This document shows positions 1-8,874 of a stretch of DNA of 64,000 nt, one piece after another (within the stretch, counting starts at the first letter, position 1; every line of letters starts with the position of its first letter). The position numbers and the translations under genes were made by a program. The notes under the pieces are model-generated. The model searched no databases, was not told the DNA's origin, and saw only the letters and a list, made by a program, of their open reading frames with translations. This DNA is from Cyanobium sp. NIES-981 (GTDB taxonomy: Bacteria; Cyanobacteriota; Cyanobacteriia; PCC-6307; Cyanobiaceae), in assembly GCF_900088535.1 (NCBI RefSeq), contig NZ_LT578417.1:2914001-2978000 (forward strand), in the 5' to 3' direction.

Positions 1-65
1 CCGCCAGTGCCGTTCGGACGGCGTGGAGGGTCCAGGTCCTGCGCGGTGGCTCCCCGGTCATCGCC

Positions 66-260
66 TCAGCGACCCAGCAGCCAGCGCAGGGCCGACAGGC
101 CGATCAGCAGCCCGATCCCGGTGTTCCAGATCGTGCCCTGGTGCCGGCGCAGCCGCTCCAGCCACGCGGGCAGCCGGCCCCGGCTCTGCAGCAGCAGCCA
201 GCCACCCAGCAGCAGCAGGACCAGCGGCAGCCCGAGGGCCAGGATCAGATCTGCAGCCAT
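66..260 (-). CDS. Small hypothetical membrane protein (64 aa)
   Basis: A short protein starting MAADLILALG, with one hydrophobic segment at about residues 4-22 and a weaker one at the C-terminus (about 47-60), separated by an Arg-rich stretch. The frame extends further upstream, but the longer version has no membrane or domain signal, so I start at the ATG before the first hydrophobic helix. It lies divergently upstream of cysC. I do not recognise the family. It could be a one- or two-helix inner or thylakoid membrane peptide. That it is coding is moderately supported. Confidence 0.5.
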   Translation of the reverse strand: MAADLILALGLPLVLLLLGGWLLLQSRGRLPAWLERLRRHQGTIWNTGIGLLIGLSALRWLLGR

Positions 261-382
261 GACGCGGAACGCTGCCACAATGCGCCACCACAGCTTCGCC
301 GGCCGCGATCCCTCTGGCCAGGGGAGTCCACAGGACCCCTCCTGGGAGGATGGGCCTGCGAACCTCGCCGCCACCCAGTTCC

Positions 383-1042
383 ATGGCTCCTTCCCCCGCC
401 TCCAATCCCGCCTACGGCGCACTCACCAATGAGGGGAAGTCCACCAACATCGTGTGGCACCACAGCACCGTGACCCGGGCCGCCAGGGCACACCAGCGGG
501 GCCATCGCAGTGCCATTCTCTGGTTCACGGGCTTGAGCGGCTCGGGGAAGAGCACCCTCGCCAATGCGGTGAACTCGGCCCTGTTCGAGCAGGGGCTGGC
601 CTGCTATGTGCTCGATGGCGACAACATCCGCCATGGCCTCTGCAAGGACCTCGGCTTCTCCGATGCCGACCGGGAGGAGAACATCCGCCGCATCGGCGAG
701 GTGGCGAAGCTCTTCCTCGATGCCGGCGTGGTGGTGCTCACCGCCTTCGTCTCCCCGTTCAAGGCCGACCGGGATCGGGTGCGCGCCCTGGTGCCCGAGG
801 GCGACTTCATCGAGATCCACTGCGCCGCCGACCTCAGCGTCTGCGAGGGGCGCGACACCAAAGGGCTCTATGCCAAGGCCCGCAGCGGCGAGATCAAGGA
901 GTTCACCGGCATCTCCAGCCCCTACGAGGAACCGGAAACCCCCGAGCTGCGGGTGGAAACCGGTGCCCAGAGCCTGGAAGCCTGTGTGGCTGAGGTGCTG
1001 GCGCAGCTCGAAGCCAGGCAGGTCGTTCCCCAGAGCAGCTGA
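383..1042 (+). CDS. cysC: Adenylylsulfate (APS) kinase
   Basis: Transfers phosphate from ATP to the 3'-hydroxyl of adenosine 5'-phosphosulfate, giving PAPS, the sulfuryl donor for sulfate reduction or sulfotransferases. The 219-aa protein has the Walker A motif GLSGSGKS at about residues 50-57, the family blocks [25 protein letters not shown] and [18 protein letters not shown], and no ATP-sulfurylase domain. An alternative ATG lies at 350, but the second ATG (383) is closer to the usual family length. It sits alone beside a surface-polysaccharide block, so a link to sulfated polymers is possible but is only inference. Confidence 0.95.
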   Translation: MAPSPASNPAYGALTNEGKSTNIVWHHSTVTRAARAHQRGHRSAILWFTGLSGSGKSTLANAVNSALFEQGLACYVLDGDNIRHGLCKDLGFSDADREENIRRIGEVAKLFLDAGVVVLTAFVSPFKADRDRVRALVPEGDFIEIHCAADLSVCEGRDTKGLYAKARSGEIKEFTGISSPYEEPETPELRVETGAQSLEACVAEVLAQLEARQVVPQSS

Positions 1043-1065
1043 ACGAATCCCTGCCTGGCGGAGCG

Positions 1066-1100
1066 GATGGAAGGCCTCGCCACGATCCCGTGAGGCCATC
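1066..1100. terminator. Stem-loop between convergent genes
   Basis: An inverted repeat (GATGG at 1066-1070 and GGCCTC at 1073-1078 pairing with GAGGCC at 1092-1097 and CCATC at 1096-1100) lies between the convergent ends of cysC and the glycosyltransferase. It has no T-tract, so a bidirectional terminator role is only a suggestion. Confidence 0.3.
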
Positions 1101-2043
1101 AACCCACTGCAGAGGGGGAAGGGGGATAACAGTGCTCGAAGAAGGGATGCTCACGGTCAATCGGACCGTAGGTTCTCTCCACATGGGTGAGGTATCCCAT
1201 CGCCGCAAGATAGGCAACATCAGCATAGGACTCTGCGGCAGCCAAAGCACCCGCATTGCCAACGTGATAACTGATGTTGCTCTCCACCATTGTGCAGAAC
1301 TGTCGCCGCAGCTCACGGTCGGAGGCCAACCTGGTGGCGAAATGGCGCTCGAGCAATCCGAACACGCTCATGTAGCTCGCGATGTGCCTGAATGAGGCAC
1401 TGAAGGTTTCCGAGCCTGGTCGCTGCCGATAGTTGTAGGGAGCTCCGGGCACAAACGCGATGGTTTGCGCGTAAGACAGAACCCGTGGAGTGGTCGCCAG
1501 ATCATCGTGGAGGGTGGGCGGAAAAGTGATTCCGTGCTCCACGAACAGACGCTTCCTCCAGAGCTTGTTCCAGAAGGCCGGCCAACAGAGCGTGAACAGA
1601 TCGTCGCCTGACGTGAGCTGATGCACGCGCTCTGGATAGCCATACTCGGCCTCAACGATGCCATCGGCGGAAACCTTCTTGTAGCCGGTATTCACGATGT
1701 CTGCGCCGTACCGGAGCGCCGCGCCGTAGAGCTGCTCCAGCATGGGCGGATCCACCCAATCATCGGAATCCACGGACGCGATCCACTCGCAGCTTGCTGC
1801 CTCCAGGCCGCTGTTACGCGCCGCGCCAAGACCACGGTTGGCCGCATGGGTGACGATCTTCATCCGCCCATCGAACCTGCCGAGGTAGCGGCGCAACAGA
1901 TCAGCCGTGGAGTCCGTGCTGCAGTCGTCAACACAGATCAATTCGAAATCAGAGAATGTTTGCTCGAGAATGGAATCAAGACAAACACCGAGATAGGTCT
2001 CAACATTGAAACAAGGAACCACAATGCTGATTTTTGGTTGCAT
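1099..2043 (-). CDS. Family 2 glycosyltransferase
   Basis: A GT-A fold inverting glycosyltransferase of 314 aa. The N-terminus reads KISIVVPCFN, followed by the nucleotide-sugar block CVDDCSTDST (about residues 38-47) and the metal-binding DSDDW (about 94-98). It transfers a sugar from a nucleotide donor to a growing glycan; donor and acceptor cannot be read from the sequence. The ATG at 2043 is preferred to a GTG two codons upstream. It is the last gene of a leftward run with the next three genes, all of surface-glycan type. Confidence 0.88.
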   Translation of the reverse strand: MQPKISIVVPCFNVETYLGVCLDSILEQTFSDFELICVDDCSTDSTADLLRRYLGRFDGRMKIVTHAANRGLGAARNSGLEAASCEWIASVDSDDWVDPPMLEQLYGAALRYGADIVNTGYKKVSADGIVEAEYGYPERVHQLTSGDDLFTLCWPAFWNKLWRKRLFVEHGITFPPTLHDDLATTPRVLSYAQTIAFVPGAPYNYRQRPGSETFSASFRHIASYMSVFGLLERHFATRLASDRELRRQFCTMVESNISYHVGNAGALAAAESYADVAYLAAMGYLTHVERTYGPIDREHPFFEHCYPPSPSAVG

Positions 2044-2079
2044 AAGCACAAGGGGAACACCGGTTGAGGGAGAACCAGC

Positions 2080-2805
2080 TCAGCCCTGGCCATCCAGCCG
2101 GAGCGGGCAGGTCGTGAGACAACGCTCCAGCACCAGGATGGGCCCGGCCTGCTGCAGGCAGCGGTGCAGCGCCGGCAGGATCGAGAGATCGCCCGGCATG
2201 AGCTGCTCCCGCAGCTGAGCCGCCCGCAGCGTGAGGCAGTCGAGCAGCCATGGGCTGTCAGCCACACCCCCTCCCCCCGACAGGAGATCCCTCCCCGCCA
2301 GCTGGGGCGGCTGGCCCGGGATGCGATCCTCGGGAAACGGAAGCGGCGGAACGCTCGGATAGTCCCCGGCCGCCGCGTGCAGGATCGGCAGCGTCAGCAC
2401 GCCGGCCGCGGGATGGCGCTGCAGCATGCGCGCATCATGGTCAAGGCGGAAGGGGTGCGCGCACGTGCCGGCATGCAGGAACACCAGCGCATCGGCCGCG
2501 TCGCGAAGCAGGGTCTGGGCCAGCTCGCCATAGGACACCAGGGTGCAGCGGGTCAGCCGTGCTGCGCCGGCCAGGTGCCGGGCCGGCTCCTCCTGCGCAT
2601 CGGGCTGGGGCGGGCTGACCAGGAGCACGTTGCTGGGCTGCAGGTGCTGAACCTCCAGGGAGGCGAGGGACAGGGCGGCAGCGGCCTGATCCTGCCGCCG
2701 CAGGAAGAGGATCACCGTGATCCTGGGCAAGGCTGAATCCTCCCCACCGGCATCCCGCGGCAGGGCAGTCAGCGCCTGCGTGAGGCCGGAGACGGAATTC
2801 AGCAT
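2080..2805 (-). CDS. Glycosyltransferase-like protein
   Basis: A 241-aa protein with a Rossmann-like start (RITVILFLRRQ) and a region VFLHAGTCAHPFRLDHDARML that resembles the metal-site region of GT2 enzymes, but the canonical DxD is reduced to LDHDARM-type residues. It begins ATG and its start lies 4 nt from the stop of the polysaccharide deacetylase, so the two are very likely co-transcribed. It is probably a diverged or non-catalytic GT2-fold protein of the same glycan pathway; substrate unknown. Confidence 0.6.
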   Translation of the reverse strand: MLNSVSGLTQALTALPRDAGGEDSALPRITVILFLRRQDQAAAALSLASLEVQHLQPSNVLLVSPPQPDAQEEPARHLAGAARLTRCTLVSYGELAQTLLRDAADALVFLHAGTCAHPFRLDHDARMLQRHPAAGVLTLPILHAAAGDYPSVPPLPFPEDRIPGQPPQLAGRDLLSGGGGVADSPWLLDCLTLRAAQLREQLMPGDLSILPALHRCLQQAGPILVLERCLTTCPLRLDGQG

Positions 2806-2809
2806 GAAG

Positions 2810-3667
2810 TCAGCAGGAAGGATGCCGGTTCCGCGTCAACCTAGAAGCCAGGCCCTTTCCGGTCCAGTTCCCCACGCAGAGGCGTGGATAGGCCAGTTTG
2901 TCCGCCTGCTCCGGCAGCGTGGGGGGGGATGGGGGTGCTTGGGTGGTGAAGGCGAAGCCGTACCCCAGCCGGCCCACCGCGTCCCGGGACGGATCACTCC
3001 AGGCCCCATAGGGGTAGGCGAACGCCAGCGGTTCCTGGCCCGTGACCCGGCGCAGCAGGTCGGTGCCCGCCTGGATCTCCTCTTCCACCGCCGCAGGGGA
3101 GAGCGAGGGAAGCCAGGGGTGGGTCATGGTGTGACCACCGAACCGCACCGCCGGGTGGTGCGCCAGCTGCTCCAGTTCGTCGCGGCGCAGGGGGCGGCTG
3201 CGGCGGGACAAGGGTTCTGGGCCAGCAAGCCGGGCCATGTGGCGGAGGGTCTGCTCCTTCTCCTCGAGGGGGCGATCACGCAGCCACAGCCACAGGGTAT
3301 CGATGGCCTGACTGCGCTCAGGCTCAGGAAGATGCTGGTGGAGGGCTTCAAGGTCATCCCACCAGAACGAAGCACGATCGAGAAAGGCCCCGGAGACAAA
3401 CAGCAGGGCAGTGGCGCCGCAGGCCTCGATCAGGGGCAGGGCCCCGGTGACAACATCGGCATAGATGTCATCGAAGGTGATCAGCGCATAGCTTTCGGGT
3501 GCGGAAAGAGCCTCATCCAGGCTCATGGTGGAGAGATTCAGCAGTGGCATCCTGTTGGACAGCACACGCAGCTGCCTCTCGAAACGTGCACGGCTTACCG
3601 ACAGATCCCAGCGGTCGAAACCGATGGGACCATCCACCACACGGTGGTAGCAGAGAACATGCAGCAT
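2810..3667 (-). CDS. Polysaccharide deacetylase (NodB-type)
   Basis: A carbohydrate esterase 4 domain protein of 285 aa that removes acetyl groups from amino sugars or cell-surface polymers. It starts LHVLCYHRVVDG, has the catalytic-base motif ALITFDDIYAD (about residues 61-71), the zinc motif GGHTMTHPWL (HxxxH) and the late block AFAYPYGAWSD. The usual TFDDG Gly is replaced by Ile. No signal peptide is visible, so it may act on cytoplasmic lipid-linked intermediates. It is packed within 5 nt of both neighbours in a glycan operon. Confidence 0.85.
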   Translation of the reverse strand: MLHVLCYHRVVDGPIGFDRWDLSVSRARFERQLRVLSNRMPLLNLSTMSLDEALSAPESYALITFDDIYADVVTGALPLIEACGATALLFVSGAFLDRASFWWDDLEALHQHLPEPERSQAIDTLWLWLRDRPLEEKEQTLRHMARLAGPEPLSRRSRPLRRDELEQLAHHPAVRFGGHTMTHPWLPSLSPAAVEEEIQAGTDLLRRVTGQEPLAFAYPYGAWSDPSRDAVGRLGYGFAFTTQAPPSPPTLPEQADKLAYPRLCVGNWTGKGLASRLTRNRHPSC

Positions 3668-3671
3668 CAGG

Positions 3672-5246
3672 TCACAGGGCCTTCGTGGCCCGGATCGTGG
3701 TGATGAGAGGGAATCCCGGATCCTGGACCCGATAATCGGCCTCCGTGAGGTCTTCTTGGGCCAGGCCCCAGAGGAAGGCCGTGGTCACACGCAGATTGCC
3801 CCAGGTGTCGATCAGCAGATCGGCAGGCCGGAAACCCGCCTGCTGGAACAGCAGGCGCACCGTAGGGATGTAGAACGACCAATACCAGTGCTCCTGCTCC
3901 TCAGCCACCGGGCTCACCCGACTGATGGCGGGACAGGTGCAGAGGATCACACCCCCGGGCCTGGTGATCGCGCGCAGCGTTCGGATGGCCGCCAGTGGAT
4001 CCTTGGTGTTCTGCAGAACCTGGGTGATCACGATGCAGTCATAATGATCAGGCAGAAGGTCTGGTGGAGGGTCGCAGAGATCGGCGATGACCGTGGCCAA
4101 CCCGTTGTTCTGATTGATGTCAAGGATATCCACATTCACCAGCTCGGCTGTGCCAAAACGGCGGCTGTAGCCGTCATCGCCCACCTCCAGCACATCACCG
4201 CGGATATCCCCTGCATGACGGGAGAGAAAGCGGTCTACGTAGTAACGATCCACGGGCAACCCCCGACTGAGACCCCAGGTGGGGCAGAAGGGCTGGGAGG
4301 GAATGGCCGCGATGGACTCAGCGGCGGCAGGCAGCGGATCCGGATTGGGCAGCGGCTCGGGCAAGCGGCCCGCCAGCTTGGAGGCAAAGCTCTGATGCGC
4401 CGCCTCCAGCAGGACTGGATCGGCGCCCAAGGCAAGAAAGCGGATGTGCCGTTTGGTGAGGTGCTGCCAGAAACCTTCCGACTCATCCTGACGGGACTGG
4501 AACCAGGCGCCCTCTGCCGTGAGGCGGTATTCCGCCAGGCACTGACTCGAAAAGTAGACCCCTTCGCGCATCAGCACTTCGGCGAAGTAGCAGATGTCCG
4601 CGGCACAACTGAACTCACGCTGCCATGGCACAGCCAACGCCACCTCCCGCCGCGTGGTGACAGCGCCGACGCAAGGCAGGCCCTTGAAAGCCGGCTGCCC
4701 TTGCTCGTAATCGAAGAAACAGGCCAGAAAGAATTCATACAACCCATAGAGGTGATCGGTCAGTGGCGCAATGCAATCCACAGACTCCTCTTCCTCGCAG
4801 AGAATCTGCGTTCCCGCGGTGATGTCTTGATGAAAGTAACGTGTCCGAGAAACAATGGACGTGCACTCCGGGTGCCGCGCGATTACCGCCTCATCGTGCT
4901 GAAGCCTGCCCGGCAGAAGCCGGTCATCACCATCGAGGTAGAGGCTGTAACAGCCACGACTGACTTCCAGGCCCCATTGCCGGGTGGCTCCTTCGCCAAG
5001 GTTGCGAGCCTGGGCATGGCGCACTGCCGTGAGCCTGGAATTCTGGGACGCCAGAGATTGAATGACATCCCAGGATCCATCCTGAGATCCGTCATCCACC
5101 ACGATCACCTCGAAGGAGTCATGCTTCTGGGCAAGAGCACTCTGGATGGATTCCTCGATATAAGCCTTCTTGTTGAAGCACGTGATGATGATCGAAAAGA
5201 GAGGCAAGCCCGTTGCCCGCCAGCTGTCCAGTACCGATGTCGCCAT
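3672..5246 (-). CDS. Bifunctional glycosyltransferase 2 / methyltransferase
   Basis: A 524-aa fusion. Residues 1 to about 300 form a GT2 domain (FSIIITCFNKKAYIEE, VVVDDGSQDGS, LYLDGDDRL). From about 335 the protein becomes a methyltransferase-like domain of the type often fused to glycosyltransferases: GDVLEVGDDGYSRRFG resembles the SAM-binding loop, followed by CIVITQVLQN and ITRPGGVILCTCP. It probably adds a sugar and methylates a glycan end, which can cap a chain. It is the first gene of the leftward polysaccharide operon, and its stop lies 5 nt before the deacetylase start. Confidence 0.85.
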   Translation of the reverse strand: MATSVLDSWRATGLPLFSIIITCFNKKAYIEESIQSALAQKHDSFEVIVVDDGSQDGSWDVIQSLASQNSRLTAVRHAQARNLGEGATRQWGLEVSRGCYSLYLDGDDRLLPGRLQHDEAVIARHPECTSIVSRTRYFHQDITAGTQILCEEEESVDCIAPLTDHLYGLYEFFLACFFDYEQGQPAFKGLPCVGAVTTRREVALAVPWQREFSCAADICYFAEVLMREGVYFSSQCLAEYRLTAEGAWFQSRQDESEGFWQHLTKRHIRFLALGADPVLLEAAHQSFASKLAGRLPEPLPNPDPLPAAAESIAAIPSQPFCPTWGLSRGLPVDRYYVDRFLSRHAGDIRGDVLEVGDDGYSRRFGTAELVNVDILDINQNNGLATVIADLCDPPPDLLPDHYDCIVITQVLQNTKDPLAAIRTLRAITRPGGVILCTCPAISRVSPVAEEQEHWYWSFYIPTVRLLFQQAGFRPADLLIDTWGNLRVTTAFLWGLAQEDLTEADYRVQDPGFPLITTIRATKAL

Positions 5247-5607
5247 GGGAAGCCTCCGCCGGCACCTGCTGCAGGCACCTGCTGCCAGACCAACGTAGCC
5301 GCAGCACGAACCCAGACCACCGGCTTGGCCCCTGCTCCGGAGGGGCTCCTGACGCGGCTCCTGACACGGCCAGGATTTCTGAGCTGAGCCATCCGGCAGC
5401 GCCCGGGCAGATCACCGCAAGGCGCCGCCATGGGGCGGGGAATGGCCTGGTGAGCAGGGGCGGCCCACGCCATCAACCCACGGGAGCAGGCACGGGAGGC
5501 CTCAAAGCAAACCATGGCCATCTGCAGGAGAGGTTCTGAGGAAGCTCCCTAAACTGAAAGAAAAGACGCCGGCCCGTCCGCTGAGCCAACGGACCAGGCC
5601 GAGCATT
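5247..5607. other. Intergenic region, divergent promoters likely
   Basis: About 360 nt between the divergent GT2-methyltransferase and the kinase-like gene. I find no credible coding frame on either strand. Promoters for both directions must lie here or in the adjacent 13-bp repeat array, but no clear -35/-10 pair stands out. Confidence 0.4.
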
Positions 5608-5672
5608 TCTAACGCCCTTTTCTAACGACCCTTTCTATCGTCAATTTCTATCGTCAACTTCTAATGTGCGTT
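5608..5672 (+). repeat. Five tandem 13-bp repeats
   Basis: Five head-to-tail 13-bp units start at 5608, 5621, 5634, 5647 and 5660. Each begins TCTA(A/T)(C/T)G; examples are TCTAACGACCCTT, TCTATCGTCAATT and TCTATCGTCAACT. They are A+T-rich against a G+C-rich background, and the last unit overlaps the first possible ATG (5664) of the next gene. They may bind a regulator or be a slippage array. Confidence 0.75.
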
Positions 5673-6644
5673 TCCATGGAGTCAGTCGGCCGGGACTTGC
5701 AGCAGGACAGGCTGCTACCACGCAGCCTGGAGGAGGCTCTGAGGGAACCACACCCAACGAAGTTGCTCCCGGAGGGATCCGATAACCTGGGGATCTACCT
5801 TCACAGGCTCTCTTTACGGCGTCACCGCAGGAGCAGGTTGCCGGTGATTGAAAAGCAAACGGGCTACCGGCAAGAGCATGAGATGGCAACAAAAATGTTA
5901 GCGGCTCAGCCTGCAGGAGCAAAGAAGGCCAGGTCTTCGGTTTTTCCTTATCTCTACGGGGCAGACACAACCCAAGGCCCTGAGGGGCCAGTGCATCGTA
6001 TTTTCATGGAGTATTTACCAGCTCCAATTGACGCCCCAATCACCTCAGAGCTGCTGAATAAGCTCGTGGTCAGCAGTGTCAAGCTGCAGACAGCCCTGTC
6101 GCAGATCCTGGCCAAAACAACCCTCACCTCGGAAACGACATCGCTGCGACCAAACGACCTGGCCATCCTTGAAGCCGCCTTGAGCCCTAACGACAAAGAG
6201 ATCCTCGAGAATCTCCTTTCCATTCAGCAAAGCCTCGAAGACCTCCCGCTGATATGCACCCATGGAGACATCTACTGGCACAACATCAGGCTGAGAATAC
6301 CCGGTGACTTCAATACGCTGAAGTTCCACGACTTTGCCTGGGTCTCGTATCTGCCAGCAGGAGCAGAGTGGCACCACTTTGCATCGGCAGCACAACGAAG
6401 CAACGAAGAGATGGAAAGATTCAGGGCCATCACATCCCTTTATGCCTCACGACTCCACCTCGACCCCCGACAGGTGAGAGCATCGGCAAGCCTCCATGCC
6501 CTGCGCATTGCCTTGATCTGCAACCCTGCGGTGCCAACGGAACCACCACTCCCCCAGGAGGTCGCCCCAGCAGTGCGGCACCATGCCAAGGCGCTCTGCA
6601 GGAAGGCGATGGATGCCCTCGCAGAGCGCAGCTGTGGCCCATGA
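5664..6644 (+). CDS. APH-like phosphotransferase family protein
   Basis: A 326-aa protein whose C-terminal half carries the aminoglycoside-phosphotransferase/choline-kinase signature: THGDIYWHNIRLR (Brenner box HGDxxxxN) followed by LKFHDFAWVSY in place of the Mg-binding DFD/DWE motif. The N-terminal part is diverged, with only a possible KQTGYRQEHEM nucleotide-lobe segment. Such kinases often phosphorylate sugars or choline-type headgroups in glycan clusters. Its position between glycosyltransferase genes fits that, but the substrate is unknown. The start is uncertain: ATG 5664 lies inside the 13-bp repeat array and ATG 5676 is an alternative. Confidence 0.72.
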   Translation: MCVSMESVGRDLQQDRLLPRSLEEALREPHPTKLLPEGSDNLGIYLHRLSLRRHRRSRLPVIEKQTGYRQEHEMATKMLAAQPAGAKKARSSVFPYLYGADTTQGPEGPVHRIFMEYLPAPIDAPITSELLNKLVVSSVKLQTALSQILAKTTLTSETTSLRPNDLAILEAALSPNDKEILENLLSIQQSLEDLPLICTHGDIYWHNIRLRIPGDFNTLKFHDFAWVSYLPAGAEWHHFASAAQRSNEEMERFRAITSLYASRLHLDPRQVRASASLHALRIALICNPAVPTEPPLPQEVAPAVRHHAKALCRKAMDALAERSCGP

Positions 6645-6827
6645 GCAGCCACAGCCCAGGGGGAATGAGGGTCAGATGGGCCAGCCGTTCCACCGAGGCG
6701 CAGTACACTGGCCGGCAGGCCACAAAGTGGTCGATTTTATTGCGCGTCAACAACACTCGTTTCGTGCGAGATTCGGTGGTCTCCCTTCCATCGCAACGAT
6801 CATCTTCGCCAGCTCAGGCATCGCTCC

Positions 6828-8840
6828 ATGCCAACTGAAAGCAGCCTCGCGGAAATCATTCACTACTTTTGCGAACGGCAAAAGATTTCTGCCTGCCTGA
6901 TCGTTGCGAGTGCAGATACCTACAGCCGCATCCTCCCCCTCATTCCGGCGCAGATCCGGCCCCATTTCATCCTCTGCACCCAGGAGATCCCTTCGGCAAC
7001 TTCCCAGGAGCGGAGCGCCTGGCTGGAAGCCAGACTGCAGGAGTGCCTCGTGCACGAGGATGACGCCCATACCCTAATCCTTGTGGAGGCGGACTCGTAT
7101 CTCCACGACAGCATTCCTCTCGATTCCCGCCTCCGCACAAGAGAAGTGCTTCAGCGCCAGAGCTTCTGCCTTTCGCTGGGCTTGGCGAACAACGTCGATT
7201 ATCATCACAGTCTGAACACTGTCAACAGCACCGCTCAACGCCTGTTGCTGGAAGGGGAAGCTGTGTTGACAACACCAGAGGGCACAAACCAGAACCTCTG
7301 GATTGAATTATTTGGCAGCCACTATACTCCGGAAACAGAAAGATCAACCCATCCGCATGTAGCTGCGATCATCATTGCCCACAATGAAAGCGATGTTCTG
7401 GAGGAGTGTCTCTCCTATCTCCACGGCCAGGGTGTAGCAACCTATCTCCTGGATGACGAGTCGGATGATGGCACGGAAGCCATCGCGCACGCCCTGCTGG
7501 AGCGGGGGGTGTTGGCAGGTTACGAGCGAAGCGGCCTGCCGGAGGATTGCCAGGAGAGATGGTCTCAGCTGCTGGCCCTTTCCTTTGCCAAGGCACAGAC
7601 ACTCGATGCCGACTGGATCATTCACCACGATGCAGACGAGTTACGAGAATCACCCTGGGAAGGCGTCAGCCTGGCAAAAGCGATTGGGATGATTGATGGC
7701 CTTGGCTACAACTGCATCGATCACACTGTTGTTGAATTCCTGTTCACCCAGGACTCAGACAGCAGGTCTGCCGAGGGCGGCCATCAACGCCTTGATCAGA
7801 GGCTCACACGCTTCCGCTTCCCCTCCCACCGAGCCAATTTCACCCAGTTCAAGGCATGGAAAAAAGCCGACCAGCAGACCCTCAGCGAGGGTGGGCATCG
7901 GATCCTGTTGAACGATCAGGCCGTATTTCCTTTGAAGTTTCTGATTAAGCACTACCCCCTCAGATCAGCGGCCCATGCCAGGCGAAAAGTGCTGACCGAA
8001 AGAAATGCCCGGCTATCCCCTGAACGACGCTTGCTTGGCTGGCACACCCACTACGATGCCTTTCAGTATTTTCAGGAGATCGAGCCCTGGAGCAGGCGCG
8101 AGCTGCATCCCTACAATCCAACCACATTTTACCGTGAGTTCCTGATTGAACGGATTTCAGGCTGCAACCTTGAAAGAACTGATTATATCGACCTCAACAT
8201 TCTCACAACGCGAAAGATCATTGACGCACAGGAGAGGTTCCGCAGCCAAGCCGCCCAGATTCTGGGCCTCGACCTTGAGGCGGCCTCCACGACTGCCGCT
8301 GCTGCCCAGGGGATGGACGGAACCACCCCCGCCACACTCTGGACCCTGCAGACCCGGCTGATCGAGGACCAGCTCCAGGCGCTTGTGACCCACCACCACC
8401 GGACAGCCGCAGAGCTGGAGCAGGCCAGGGCTGCGTTGGCGGCCCGCTCAGCCGAGCAGGCCGCGCTGGCGGCGGAGCTCGCCACCTGCACAGCCGATCG
8501 GGAGCAGACAGGGATCCGACTGGAGGGAACGTTGCGGGAGCTGGAGGAGACCCGTGGACTGCTGCAGGAGAAGGGTGAGCGACTGAAGGCAACCCGGGCA
8601 GAGCTTCAGAACTGCCAGAAGGTGCTCAACAAGACCCGCTTCCAGCTCGACAGATCCAACGCCAAACTCGAGTGGAACCGCAGCAGCCTCCGCCAGACCA
8701 GCCGGGAGCTGGAGCACCGGATCCACGCCGGGGAGAGGTACGGCCAACTTCTGCACGCGATGGCCGATCTGCTGAACCGGCTGTCCACGCCGCCGGCAAG
8801 CGGCAGGACGAGGCACCAGACGAACCACCCGTGGCACTGA
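6828..8840 (+). CDS. Glycosyltransferase with C-terminal coiled coil
   Basis: A 670-aa protein in three parts. Residues 1 to about 170 match nothing I recognise. About 175-480 is a GT2-type domain (VAAIIIAHNESDVLEEC, YLLDDESDDGTEA, DWIIHHDADE). About 505-650 is rich in Ala, Glu, Arg and Leu in heptad-like order (AELEQARAALAAR, LEETRGLLQEKGERL), a long coiled coil. The coil may oligomerise the enzyme or tether it to an export complex. It lies 34 nt upstream of the epimerase gene, in the same direction. Confidence 0.82.
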   Translation: MPTESSLAEIIHYFCERQKISACLIVASADTYSRILPLIPAQIRPHFILCTQEIPSATSQERSAWLEARLQECLVHEDDAHTLILVEADSYLHDSIPLDSRLRTREVLQRQSFCLSLGLANNVDYHHSLNTVNSTAQRLLLEGEAVLTTPEGTNQNLWIELFGSHYTPETERSTHPHVAAIIIAHNESDVLEECLSYLHGQGVATYLLDDESDDGTEAIAHALLERGVLAGYERSGLPEDCQERWSQLLALSFAKAQTLDADWIIHHDADELRESPWEGVSLAKAIGMIDGLGYNCIDHTVVEFLFTQDSDSRSAEGGHQRLDQRLTRFRFPSHRANFTQFKAWKKADQQTLSEGGHRILLNDQAVFPLKFLIKHYPLRSAAHARRKVLTERNARLSPERRLLGWHTHYDAFQYFQEIEPWSRRELHPYNPTTFYREFLIERISGCNLERTDYIDLNILTTRKIIDAQERFRSQAAQILGLDLEAASTTAAAAQGMDGTTPATLWTLQTRLIEDQLQALVTHHHRTAAELEQARAALAARSAEQAALAAELATCTADREQTGIRLEGTLRELEETRGLLQEKGERLKATRAELQNCQKVLNKTRFQLDRSNAKLEWNRSSLRQTSRELEHRIHAGERYGQLLHAMADLLNRLSTPPASGRTRHQTNHPWH

Positions 8841-8874
8841 GCGGGTTCGGCCGGCTCCCACCGCCGTTGATGGC

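Noticed and set aside
3756-5387. A 543-codon rightward frame
   Set aside because: Antisense shadow of the GT2-methyltransferase fusion gene, with no recognisable motif.
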